Of a stretch of DNA of 64,000 bases, positions 1 to 9,617 are shown one piece after another. Numbering within the stretch: the first letter of the stretch is position 1; each line of letters starts with the position of its first letter. This DNA comes from Bactericera cockerelli (Eukaryota > Arthropoda > Insecta > Hemiptera > Triozidae). The stretch is from positions 35,564,953 to 35,628,952 of the forward strand of contig CM044961.1 in the NCBI GenBank assembly GCA_024516035.1. The letters run 5' to 3'. A model generated the notes under the pieces. It did no database searches. It saw nothing but the letters and a program-made list of their open reading frames with translations, and had not been told where the DNA came from. The translations under genes and the position numbers were made by a program.

Positions 1-510
1 ATTAGAATACTCAGGCCCATAAATCTGGACAGGACCAGAAACCTCTCTCTTCTTTTAATTTCAATCTCGACAGTTCGCCCGCAATCCGCTAGGAGCGCTC
101 CTCTCCCCCCTTAAGAGAGCGAGCCCAGGAGGAAATCACAACTTATAAATCGCAAAGACAAGCAGCCAGTGGCGGGGTGAACAATGATTTAACGAAGTTG
201 AGATCAATATTTGGCAACAAAAAAAATTCAAGCAGACCCATGGAGGAATAAGAAATGGAGACCCCTGGGCCTCTAGGTTCTGGACAGCTCCCATCTAACG
301 AGGCCACAAGGCAGAAGCAGATGTCTAAGGGTTGGGTGGAAGAGATTGCCATAGGCAATAACCCGGCCCTTTAGTTGGGACATATTATGCATATATTTTG
401 TTTATTTTTTTCTTCTTTATATTATTAATGTCAATTTTTATATTTAATTTTTACCATTTTTTGTCTGTATGTATATGTTCTACTAATAATGAGTTTCTAA
501 ATAAATAAAA
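1..510 (+). mobile_element. LINE 3' end, family 1, truncated by the window edge
   Basis: The stretch ends in an (AAATA)n tail at about 497-512. Just before it a short frame reads KGWVEEIAIGNNPAL and stops, followed by an AT-rich 3' UTR with TTCTACTAATAATGAGTTTC. The same terminal block recurs reversed at 23019-23212, with a diverged relative at 44881-45110, which marks it as a dispersed retroposon 3' end. No reverse transcriptase motif is visible in the first 300 bases, so the LINE clade cannot be named. Confidence 0.6.
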
Positions 511-756
511 TAAATGTCCTGGGATGTGAAGAGCTCAGGGAACCGAAGCTTCAGTACCGTGCAGGCAAAGTTCAGAATTCATCTGATACCAGAGGGAACT
601 TTTAAGCTCTTGGAAGTTCCATCGAATTATTCTTTCTTGATAACCCTTATAATAATAATACTTGGTTCTTTTTATGTACTTATTATTATGTGTTGTTTGA
701 TAAGTCCACATATTTATCAACTTACTTTTATTCAATAAATAAAGTGGTCTTCTTGA

Positions 757-975
757 TAATAATAATAATAATCCTTATTATAAGATGACCACCAGGTAGT
801 TTTAATGCCCAAAGCATTTTCTACCACCTAACCCTCAGAGTCTTATTATTATGTGGTCACAATCTCAAATATTAATGAGGAAAAATTCATGCAAGTGGGT
901 GGGATTCGAACCAACGGAGCCCTACACTTTCTGTATTACCAGACTAGTGCGTTAACCACTTGACTACCAGTGCAC
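757..975 (-). mobile_element. SINE-A, full length
   Basis: On the minus strand the tRNA-like head (GTGCACTGGTAGTCAAGTGG, B box GGTTCGAATCCCACCC) is followed by the shared body with GGTTAGGTGGTAGAAAATGC and a (TTA)n tail at 757-772. It is one of about ten copies in the window, and the most complete copies agree end to end. Confidence 0.85.
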
Positions 976-1243
976 CAGCTGTCTGCTTAAAATTGTCTTA
1001 TAACCAGCTGTCTGCTTAAAAATCGACCAAAAATCAAGCTGAAATTCTACTTCCACTGAAATTCCCCATCGTCTCCACCACTGCCCCTAGGCAGTGTCCA
1101 GTTAAAACCCAGCAACAGGCTGGAGAAAATAATAATCTTGTAAGATTTGACAGCTTCAGAAAATATATGTGCTAATCAATTTGGCCCGTGGCGGTCGAAC
1201 AGTTTGTTGTAGAGGCATGGTAGATTGTTGGAAATCATTTTGT

Positions 1244-1300
1244 AGTACAGCCAAACCTGGATACAAGAGAACTGGATAAAAGAGAAAACAGCTGATAAAG
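1244..1300 (+). mobile_element. pogo/Tigger-like terminal sequence, single end
   Basis: TACAGCCAAACCTGGATAC with the spaced repeat of CTGGATAAAAGAG resembles the terminal repeats of pogo/Tigger (Tc1-mariner superfamily) elements. A matching opposite end was not found with confidence; the sequence near 2150-2215 is only vaguely similar. Confidence 0.3.
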
Positions 1301-1428
1301 TATGTTCTGATACTCATGTACATCTAATGCAACTTCTCACTTTTCCGTTTATACTGATTAAACTGATGTAGGAGAACAATGTCCAGGTCCAACTGAACAT
1401 AAAATAACCCCTCTATAACATAAAAGGC

Positions 1429-2138
1429 TATGTATGAGTTCGGTGCGAAAAATAAAAAAACGTATGAGTTCGGTGCCGCCTAAAAAAGGTCATGTATGAA
1501 TTCGGTGCCCTGGTACTTGCCCTGATGATCAGGTAATTATAGTATTTTTTTTCCTTATAGGCATGGCCTTCAATTAATAAACCGAGGCATGGCCTTCATT
1601 GTATTTTACCTAACCCTACTATAAACCCAAGGCATGGCTTTCATTGTATTTTACCTAACCCTACTATAAACCCAAGGCATGGCCTTCATTGTAATTTACC
1701 TAACCCTACTATAAAGCCAAGGCATGGCCTTCATTGTATTTTACCTAACCCTACTATAAACCCAAGGCATGGCCTTCATTGTATTTTACCTAACCCTACT
1801 ATAAACCCAAGGCATGGCCTTCATTGTATTTTACCTAACCCTACTATAAACCCAAGGCATGGCCTTCATTGTATTTTACCTAACCCTACTATTAACCCTA
1901 GGCATGGCCTTCAAGGAGGAAATGGACAGCCTTGCTGAATGTAACTGTCTAAAACATAATCTACTAAATTAATAACAGCAGGATGACTGTTAACAAGCAA
2001 CAGAGTACATTATAAAAAAACAATCAATTTAGAAGTCATTAGGACCGCACCGAACTCATACATCACCTTTTTTAGGCGGCACCGAATTCATACATGCGAA
2101 AAAGGTGCGGGTAATCTTCGCACCGAACTCACCTATTG
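1429..2138. mobile_element. Foldback element with iterated GTATGAGTTCGGTGC ends and a satellite core
   Basis: The left arm (1429-1510) carries three spaced copies of GTATGAGTTCGGTGC or GTATGAATTCGGTGC and the block GCCGCCTAAAAAAGGT. The right arm (2045-2138) carries the same motifs in inverted orientation. Between them lies the 45-bp satellite and about 130 bp of unique sequence. No transposase is present and target-site duplication is unclear. This looks like a non-autonomous foldback DNA element. Confidence 0.6.
1560..1915 (+). repeat. 45-bp satellite, about 8 copies
   Basis: GGCATGGCCTTCATT recurs at 45-base spacing, with TTTACCTAACCCTACTATAA inside each unit. The first unit is shortened and the last is diverged. 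The array is the core of the foldback element around it. Confidence 0.95.
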
Positions 2139-2230
2139 CCCCATAAAATAACCTCTTGAAAAGAGAAACTTGGGTATAAAATAAGGAAATTAAAAATTCC
2201 GTTCCTTGAGTTCTCTTACATTCAGATTCG

Positions 2231-2998
2231 AACCTATGGAGGCATGACTCTGTGATTGTCAGAAATCACTTTGAGTTAAAAAAATATAAAAAGAAATGGC
2301 AAACAAATTGAGAGGAAAATCTGTGTTGGGAATTCTTCTTCTTCTTCTTTCACTTTGCCTTTTCCCAACCCTACTTTGGGTAGGCATTTTTCAACCTCAT
2401 AGTTGAAGTTGGTTGTTTGTAGCACTCTTCTCACTTCTCAAGTGGAAATTCCGTGATGGTGTTGAAAATATTCTTTCCAAACACTTCTGCAATTAATGTC
2501 AAAAATACTTGGTAGAAAACAACACAACTCTAATGATATACAAACTCCTCCGGTGATCCTATATGTTTACAATTAACTATCAGTAAGTTAATCAGTTAAA
2601 ACAGAACCTTGTATTTAAACCAAAAAAAAAATGAACTTTTAGTAAAGCAGCAGTTATTATTATTATTACACCTTATACATTTGAGCACTAATAAGAAAAC
2701 CGAAATATTTCATTTTAAACATTAACATACCGTTATTAGTTTTGCTATTTCTCTTGAGCTAGGTTTGTTATACTTTCAGTAAAGCAGCAGTTATTATTAT
2801 TAAAACTTATGCATTTTTATTTGAAACATATTCACAACTTAAGTTGTAGCTTTATTTATATTTTTACATGGGTAGGTATAAATTACAGATATGGATGTTT
2901 GAAAATAATATATTAATACAAATTTACAAGTCAGGAAACTAAAATGTTAGAGATGGATATTTTTATATATACCTACATATATATAGGTGGTCTAAATA
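2231..2998. other. AT-rich stretch, no gene seen
   Basis: It contains a short (TTC)n run at about 2335-2349 and two copies of a dispersed repeat beginning AGTAAAGCAGCAGTTATTAT (2642 and 2777). That repeat recurs at 5288, with its 3' part (ACCGAAATATTTCATTT) also near 5211. No coding potential was recognised. Confidence 0.6.
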
Positions 2999-3000
2999 TA

Positions 3001-4660
3001 CAGGGTGTCCCACCAAACTTGGACACCTCAAATTAATCGGCCCCTGAAAGAGTTTTTGAAAAATAAAAAAATCTAGGGTACATGTGCTAATTATGCGGTT
3101 TCAGTTATGAAATTTTTTTTAAACAGGGTGGTTCAAAAGTCAGAAATTGAGGTGTCAACTTTCGATTTTTAAATGGATCGACCTGAATTTTATTTAATAA
3201 TTTTACTTCTAAATGGTGTCTGAGTACTTTTTTAAACAAAAATATTACATACAGGGTGGTTTTTTTTCGACCAATTTTTTTTCTAAATCTTGAATAACTC
3301 AAGTTCGGTTAATTTTTTCGATAACAAGAATAGAATGTGTTTGTGCCATAAATACACGCACTTTCAATTGGTATCAAAAAAAATTATACAGGGTGGTTCA
3401 CAAGTGAAATAATGACTTGATTTTTTTTTAAACCCAGTTTTTTTAATTTTTTATTTGGGAATAATAATTCTCGTCTAATTTTACACATTTTTCGTTAGTC
3501 ATATCGAAAACCAAACTAAAGTGTGGTACAGGGTGAGACATAATTTTTTTGTAACACCCTGTATATGGGCAGTCAAAGAGACGCAAAATTAAATATAAAG
3601 ACTAAATATGCAAGAAAAACTTTGATTTTTAATTAAACTAAAAAGTTATGGTGTTTTAACTAATATTGTCGCATGGACCACCCTGTAGATATTTTCTTAA
3701 ACTATCATGTAGATACTCTAAGTTGTATAAAATTCAACGAACACTTCGAATCATGTGGGAAAAACAAGTAAAAAACACGAATTTGAAGCCATTTTCAATT
3801 TGGTGTCCAGTTGTCCACACTGAATGATTTTAAAAATTGAAATAAAAAGTAGGTAGGTGTAGACATAAAATTGAGCATGGCTTTTTGAATTCATTTTTTT
3901 TCTTTCAGATTTGGACTCCTCGTTGAATTTTAGACAGTTTCGACTACCCATATGATGGTTTAAAAAAATATCTACAGGGTGGTCCATGCGACAATATTAG
4001 TTAAAACACCATAACTTTTTAGTTTAATTAAAAATCAAAGTTTTTCTTGCATATTTAGTCTTTATATTTAATTTTGCGTCTCTTTGATTGCCCATATACA
4101 GGGTGTTACAAAAAAATTATGTCTCACCCTGTACAACACTTTAGTTTTTTTTTTCGATATGACTAACGAAAAATGTGTAAAATTAGACGAGAATTATTAA
4201 TCCTAAATAAAAAATTAAAAAAACTCGGTTTTAAAAAAAATCAAGTCATTATTTCACTTGTGAACCACCCTTTATAAAAAAAATTGATGCCAATTGAAAG
4301 TGCGTGTATTCATTACACAAACACATTCTCTTCTTGTTATCGAAAAAATTAACCGAACTTGAGTTATTCAAGATTTAGAAAAAAAATTGGTCGAAAAAAA
4401 ACCACCCTGTATGTAATATTTTTGTTTAAAAAAGTACTCAGACACCATTTAGAAGTAAAATTATTAAATAAAATTCAGGTCGATCCATTTAAAAATCGAA
4501 AGTTGAAACCTCAATTTCTGACTTTTGAACCACCCTGTTTAAAAAAAATTTCATAACTGAAACCGCATAATTAGCACATGTACCCTAGATTTTTTTATTT
4601 TTCAAAAACTCTTTCAGGGGCCGAGTAATTTGAGGTGTCCAAGTTTGGTGGGACACCCTG
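3001..4660. mobile_element. Palindromic TA-flanked element FB, copy 1 (1660 bp)
   Basis: The element begins CAGGGTGTCCCACC and ends GGTGGGACACCCTG, with TA on both sides. Arms of about 700 bp (3001-3702 and 3960-4660) are inverted copies of each other around a loop of roughly 250 bp; the palindrome continues imperfectly into the loop. Each arm carries further CAGGGTGG or CAGGGTGA motifs, at 3125, 3253, 3390 and 3529 in one orientation and near 3557 and 3680 in the other. The 65-residue frames found once per arm are mirror copies and probably not genes. TA flanks and ends suggest a Tc1/mariner-type non-autonomous element; no transposase is present. Confidence 0.85.
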
Positions 4661-5640
4661 TATATAGGTGGTCTAAAGAAGGTCTCCCAAAACCGGGTAC
4701 TTAGTTTTCTAGGCCATTTAGCGGAAAAGCCATTATCATCATCTCAGCAAATTAAACTGAAAAACATTCACAACTTTGTTGGCTATCTAAATTTGAAGAC
4801 GATACGTCACTATGTATTGTCATTTTTTGTTAAATTTATTTTTTTCAAAAAAAGTCAAAGTACCCGGTTCTGTCAACCCGGTCTTTCAGAACCGGGTACT
4901 GGGTATGACAGAACCGGGTACCCCTACATTTCCTATGGAAGACATTGATAAAAAGGTCAATGATGTTTATTGTAACGAGCTTTAACATTTTTTTATTTTT
5001 ATTTATGAGCATAAGTAATTTCAAAGTAAAAAATAATTATTTTTCAAATGGCAAACAACAAGAAGGAACAAATTTTGAACCTAAATTTTAGAAAAATAAA
5101 ATAGGAAACACATTTGTAGTTATTCATAAAGGTAAAACTTACCACTATCTTTCTTGACATTGTAAAAAAAAAAAAAAAAAAAAAAAAACTTATGCATTTG
5201 AGCACACAAAAAACCGAAATATTTCATTTCTTAAGAGTAAATTTTTCTCATATTTATTAGTATTTCAGCAGGCAATACTTATTATTTTTACTGGTTCAGT
5301 AAAGCAGCAGTTATTATTATCATTATTACACCATATGCATTTGAGCACTCAAAATACCGAAATATTTCATTTCTTGAAAGTAATATTTTCTCATGTTTAT
5401 TATTATTTCAGCAGGTAATAATATTATTATTTTTACTAGTTTAAGATTAGTCGTCTTAGGAGTTATTATTTTTCCTTCACTATCATTGTTCATTATGCTG
5501 AGTTTGTTAAATTCTGTCATAAAAGCTCTCAGCGACTTGCCCCATTAACTTTCCGGCAGGTTCCTAATAAAGGCAGACATAAAAAGCGGGATTCGCATGC
5601 ATAAAAGATGTTCGGAAATAATTTGTTGTGTTCATTATTG
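4661..5640. other. AT-rich stretch with ACCCGGTT cluster, no gene
   Basis: AACCGGGTA or its complement occurs near 4692, 4861, 4889 and 4910, with a shorter AACCCGG at 4877, so the segment 4685-4925 may be a small inverted-repeat element. Poly(A) at 5165-5188 and repeats of AAGCAGCAGTTATTAT follow. The ORFs present have no recognisable domain. Confidence 0.5.
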
Positions 5641-5989
5641 TGAAAAATATGATTTGGTTATTCCTCTTTGCGTTTGTAACTTTTAATATTTTTAGTCGGG
5701 AGGCTCAGGTCAAGATGTGTTGTTTTTTTTTTTTTTTGTTATTGTATTTTTTTTAGGCTGGCCATTTACCTATATTATTTTCATCGCGGTTTATGGGTGG
5801 AAATATTTATCATTATTTATTTATTTTACATATATGTACGTCCAATTGTCCACACTGGAGATGAGGCTGCAAGTGTTACTACCTACAGCCATAATCCCCA
5901 GCAATAATTGACAATTATACAGTTAAATATTGTTTTATATTTTCACCGCGGACACAACGGAGGCCGGAGGCCTATACCCTGAACCCTGT

Positions 5990-6850
5990 GGGGTAGAGCA
6001 AGTACCTCGTAAAATAGTTTATCCCTGCTATCGAATGTAAGAGCCCTCAACGGAGTCCCGAATATTGTTTATATTTATCTACTTGTAGGTACCAGGGTCG
6101 AGGGAGAGAGAGAGAGAGAGAGAGAGAAACAGAAATAGAAAAAAGAGAGAGAGAGAATAAGAGAGAGAAAGAGAAATAGATTAGAGAGAAAGAGAGAGAG
6201 AGAGAGAAATAGATGAAAGAGAGAGAGAGAGAAACGGAAATAGATAAAAGAGAGAGAGAGAGAAATATATAAAAGAGAGAGAGAGAAAAAGAGAAATTGA
6301 GAGAAAGAGAAAAAAAAGAGAGAGAGAAATAGATGAAAGAGAGAGAGAAGGTATAGGGCAGGGTCCTCGTTGTGGCGGGCTACTAACAGATATATTTCTT
6401 ACCATCCCCCACATGGTGTTTATCACGAGCCTCCAGGATCCCATGGATATCTCGTCTCATAATTTTAAACACACAATATTCTCTCCCGTCTTAGCTGCAT
6501 CACGGGGCGGCAAAATTCTCTCAGAGGTCTCGGCCGATGCGCTGGCAAATACTTTCCGTCTGTAATGACCCACTCAGTGAGATTTTATGTCGGGCGGACT
6601 GCAGCGACTGTGCTGTACCGCAGAAGTTTTACTGTGCCGCAAGAAATGGCCGCAATGCCGCAGTACCTTTTAAGTGCCGCAGCTCCGCTGGAGTTATAGT
6701 AAGCGGTGACAATGAGGACCCTGGGCCAATACCCTAGACCCTCTATACCAGATCCTGGTACCTACAGCTTGATAAAAACGATTTTCGGAACTCCGTTGTG
6801 GCCGCTTACATTTATTTAGATTATTTTACGAGGCGTAAGATCTATGGCCC
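5990..6850. mobile_element. Inverted-repeat element enclosing a GA-rich array
   Basis: The left arm (about 5992-6095, with ACCTCGTAAAATA, AATGTAAGAG, CAACGGAGT and GTAGGTACCAGG) is matched in inverted order by the right arm (about 6745-6848, with CCTGGTACCTAC, ACTCCGTTG and TATTTTACGAGG). Between them lie the (GA)n array and a GC-richer segment. There is no transposase. Ends are not sharply defined. Confidence 0.55.
6104..6350 (+). repeat. (GA)n-rich simple repeat
   Basis: Imperfect AGAG runs are broken by AAATAGA units. The Leu/Ser-rich minus-strand frame across it is a repeat artefact. Confidence 0.95.
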
Positions 6851-6904
6851 TACTTGTGAAAACGGACATAGGCGAATAAAATACAACAGAGAGGTAAGAG
6901 AGAA

Positions 6905-7135
6905 ATACAAATAACCTGATATTGTAGGTGAAATTAAAAGTGGAAGATTGAGATTGGCAGGACACATCATCAGAATGGACAATGATTCAAATGTGAGAAA
7001 AGTGTGGTAATGTACACCAGAAGGACAAAGACCCAGAGGAAGACCCCGTTCAAGGTGGTGGGACAAGACAATGGAAGACATGAGAATCCTAAATGTCAGA
7101 GTTGAAGACGCTTACGACCTTTTGAAATGGAGGCA
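6905..7135 (+). pseudogene. LINE (RTE-like) C-terminal fragment with one stop
   Basis: A plus-strand frame reads EIKSGRLRLAGHIIRMDN, then after a stop CTPEGQRPRGRPRSRWWD and MEDMRILNVRVEDAYD. The pattern RLR-AGH-RM, then RPRGRP-RW-D, is the conserved tail of many RTE-like and related non-LTR retrotransposon ORF2 proteins. Only this tail is present and it has an in-frame TAA, so it is a dead fragment. It is followed directly by a minus-strand tRNA-like SINE head. Confidence 0.7.
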
Positions 7136-7137
7136 CT

Positions 7138-7198
7138 TGGGACTCGAACCACCGACCTATAGATTGCAAGTTCACTGCCTCATCGATCAAGCTGAATC
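7138..7198 (-). mobile_element. SINE-G head fragment
   Basis: On the minus strand CTTGATCGATGAGGCAGTGA leads to a B box GTTCGAGTCCC. The same tRNA-Thr-like head occurs at 42729-42806 and 57658-57732. Confidence 0.65.
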
Positions 7199-7784
7199 AA
7201 ATATTTGACGTAATTAATCTGGACTTATCATAATAATTACAAGAATAAAGTGGACTTTAACTTTAACGTCTTTAACTCGAAGTGACATCTCCAGATTTTT
7301 AAACGGTCCCTAAGAAGCTTACGTCTTTAGGAACACTAATTTGACTTACGTGGCAGGTGTGAGTTAGATATGGGCTGACAATTGTGAATTGTTAGACTGG
7401 GCTGACAATTGTTAGACGTTTTGATTTCTAGATCTTCAAATTAAAAATATTAAAATTTCAAAGGGTTAATACCCTGTTACGAATTAAATAAATTATCATA
7501 AAAAAGGTACCAAAATGTAATCTCATATTTCTATTCTTAAAGCATATAATTTTTGAATAATTAGTATCACAATGACATACTTTCACAGTAAGCATCCTTA
7601 TGTTATTTGATTTTATGTCATTTGATTTTATGTTATTAGTTTAAAAAATATATCATAAAAAAGTAACCAAAACATAATCCCTCAGTTCTATTATCAAGGA
7701 ATAGAAGTTTTAGAATAGTGTAACATAAACTTTATATCAATAGACACAAGTTGAATAAAATATCAGTTCTTGAACCGACGTCAG
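7199..7784. other. AT-rich stretch, nothing recognised
   Basis: It holds small internal duplications (GGGCTGACAATTGT twice near 7372-7414, TTTGATTTTATG twice near 7607-7630) but no coding or RNA feature. Confidence 0.5.
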
Positions 7785-7960
7785 TACCGACCTACCTCGG
7801 TCGATAAGGCGGTAGACTCGTAACCAGAGGTCCGTGGTTCGAGTTCCGCACCACTGACGGTAAATTTTTGGAGTAATTGTGACATCACGAAAAGTTTTTA
7901 AAAAGACAAAAATTTAGTAAAAATAGTCAAAGTAATTTGTATAACTTTTAGATATTTAAT
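7785..7960 (+). mobile_element. SINE-G
   Basis: CCTCGGTCGATAAGGCGGTA and the B box GGTTCGAGTTCC form a tRNA-like head. The body AATTTTTGGAGTAATTGTGA resembles that at 15890-15945 and 18285-18330. A long poly(T) tract follows at 7970-7992. Confidence 0.65.
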
Positions 7961-8081
7961 TTCCATTTTTTTTTTTTTTTTTTTTTTTTTTTATATCATC
8001 AGTAATGAATTTGAACCAGCAACCTTTAGAATAAGAGTTTAATTCAAGCTCTTATTGTAAAGGTTGCGGGTTCAAATTCGG

Positions 8082-8275
8082 TAGTCAAGTCTGGTAATCC
8101 AGGTAGCGTAGGGATCCGTTGGTGCGAATGCCACCCAGTGCATGAATTTTTCCTCATTAATTAATTGAGTTAGTGACCACATATTAGCTCTGAGAGTTGG
8201 GTAGTAGAAAAGACCTTGAGGATTAAACTCGCCTGGTGGTTACCTTCCACTAAAGAGTGTTATTATTGTTGTTGA
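8082..8275 (+). mobile_element. SINE-A, 5' end altered
   Basis: The copy enters the SINE-A head at GTCTGGTAATCCAGGTAGCG and runs through the body to a (TTATTG)n tail. The normal first 25 bases are replaced by sequence that forms a small inverted repeat with 8020-8045 (AAGAGTTTAATTCAAGCTCTT nearby). Confidence 0.75.
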
Positions 8276-8744
8276 ATTGTTAACCTCCTAACCATACCTT
8301 CTATGCTGAAACACATACATAGGTGTGTAGATGTGTGCTATTGGTACCTATTTGTGCATAGATCAATTATTTCTACCGGACCCTATCATCCATCATTCCG
8401 TCATCACAAATCTAACAATCCAAGTATGATAATTCAAGAGAGAGAAAATTCATTGGATTCATTCGAGTATTCATACCTAATCCATTCATTCAAGTTTTCA
8501 TACCTAATCCATTCATTCCATCGAGAATTGATTCTATGGAAGGGATTAAATTCAAACCATTCATAATTTACATGCTTTCTCTTTCTCTCTCTCTTCTTCT
8601 CTCTCTCTCTATTTATCCATCTCTCTCTCTCCTTCATCTATTTCTCCCTCTCTCTCTCTCTCTCTTTCATCTATTTATCTCTCTTTCCTTTCAATTTTAA
8701 AATTTGCTAAATCTTGGATCCCGAATTTTCTATTTTTTTCCAGT
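8276..8744. other. ATTCATTC and CT-rich low-complexity stretch
   Basis: CATTCATTC-type repeats at 8450-8560 are followed by (CT)n at 8578-8690. No gene seen. Confidence 0.7.
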
Positions 8745-8838
8745 GATGTGCACTTTCTGAATAACCTACTCAGGTGGGTTTTTTAGGCAGCTCCACACTG
8801 GTTGGTGAGATTCTTATTTCATCAGCTTTGATCTTCCA
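8745..8838 (+). repeat. Dispersed repeat, partner at 29167-29250
   Basis: GAATAACCTACTCAGGTGGG and AGCTCCACACTGGTTG-TGAGATTCTTATTT are shared by the two sites with few differences. The family is not recognised. Confidence 0.7.
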
Positions 8839-8927
8839 TGAGTTCTTATTTCTTCTTCTTCTTCTGGATTGAATATATTTATTTCCGTTTTTTAATATAA
8901 AATTTTTAACATGACTAATGATGAAGG

Positions 8928-9202
8928 TGCTAGGGTCGATGGCGCGTTAAATGAATCGGTTTTGGTATTTGGTATTTATTTTTATTGTGAAGGTATACAA
9001 AAATGAATGTACACAATGTTATATACAGAGGGTTTTCGTTAAGCAACGTCCAGCGAGTGGAAAACTTCGTGTTGATAGCATTCCGGCCCAACCCAGGCTG
9101 GGTGAGGTTAATAATGTGTGCAGCAGGTTTGTGATTTTCCTGCGAATTAAGTTTAACACCCCGGTCGTGATAAGACGTTAAGCGACGTTAAACTCAAATT
9201 AA
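8928..9202 (+). mobile_element. 5S-SINE, diverged and internally expanded
   Basis: The head reads GTCGATGGCGCGTTAAATGA. About 80 bases of unrelated sequence interrupt it before GTTAAGCAACGTCCAGCGAG. Then come the family body (CCCAACCCAGGCTGGGTGAG) and 3' end (AAGCGACGTTAAACTC). Confidence 0.75.
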
Positions 9203-9617
9203 AAAATCTGGTGTAAACATCACACGACTTTCCATATCCCCCCAATGCCAAATTCGTAATCAGCACTCAAAATGTTAAGAATTGATATGTCACAAGCCCG
9301 GTCTAGGACGGATACTAAAAAAGTTGGTCAAAGCGGGTTCCTCCATAATACCGGTAATTTGGGGGCTAGGTCCAAAATGTTCAAGATATCAAAAATATGA
9401 TCAGAATAGACCCCTATTTTTTTTTTTTTTTTTTTGTAAGAAAAAGTTGTTCTTATAAAATATTTCGTATCTCTTTTCGTTTAGAACCACCAAATGTCGC
9501 CAGGTGGCTACCAGTAGGTAGGCCGCCATTGAAAACGTTTTTTGGCACTGAAAACTGACTATCGAAAATTTTGGGTGATTCCATTACTTTCCTTTCTATA
9601 GGATAAGGAAACAGAGG
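9203..9617. other. No feature recognised
   Basis: Unique-looking sequence with a poly(T) run at 9417-9436 and no supported coding region. Confidence 0.5.

Noticed and set aside
3105..4556. Identical 65-residue ORFs (MSYSRFRKKIGRKKTT...) in the FB arms, also in copy 2
   Set aside because: They are mirror images produced by the palindrome, with internal CAGGGTGG motifs inside the frame. A repeat effect, not a conserved protein.
6181..6444. Leu/Ser-rich ORF across the GA array
   Set aside because: Simple-repeat translation.
8434..8637. Charged ORF (RERERKRKH...) on the minus strand
   Set aside because: Translation of the (CT)n and ATTCATTC repeats.
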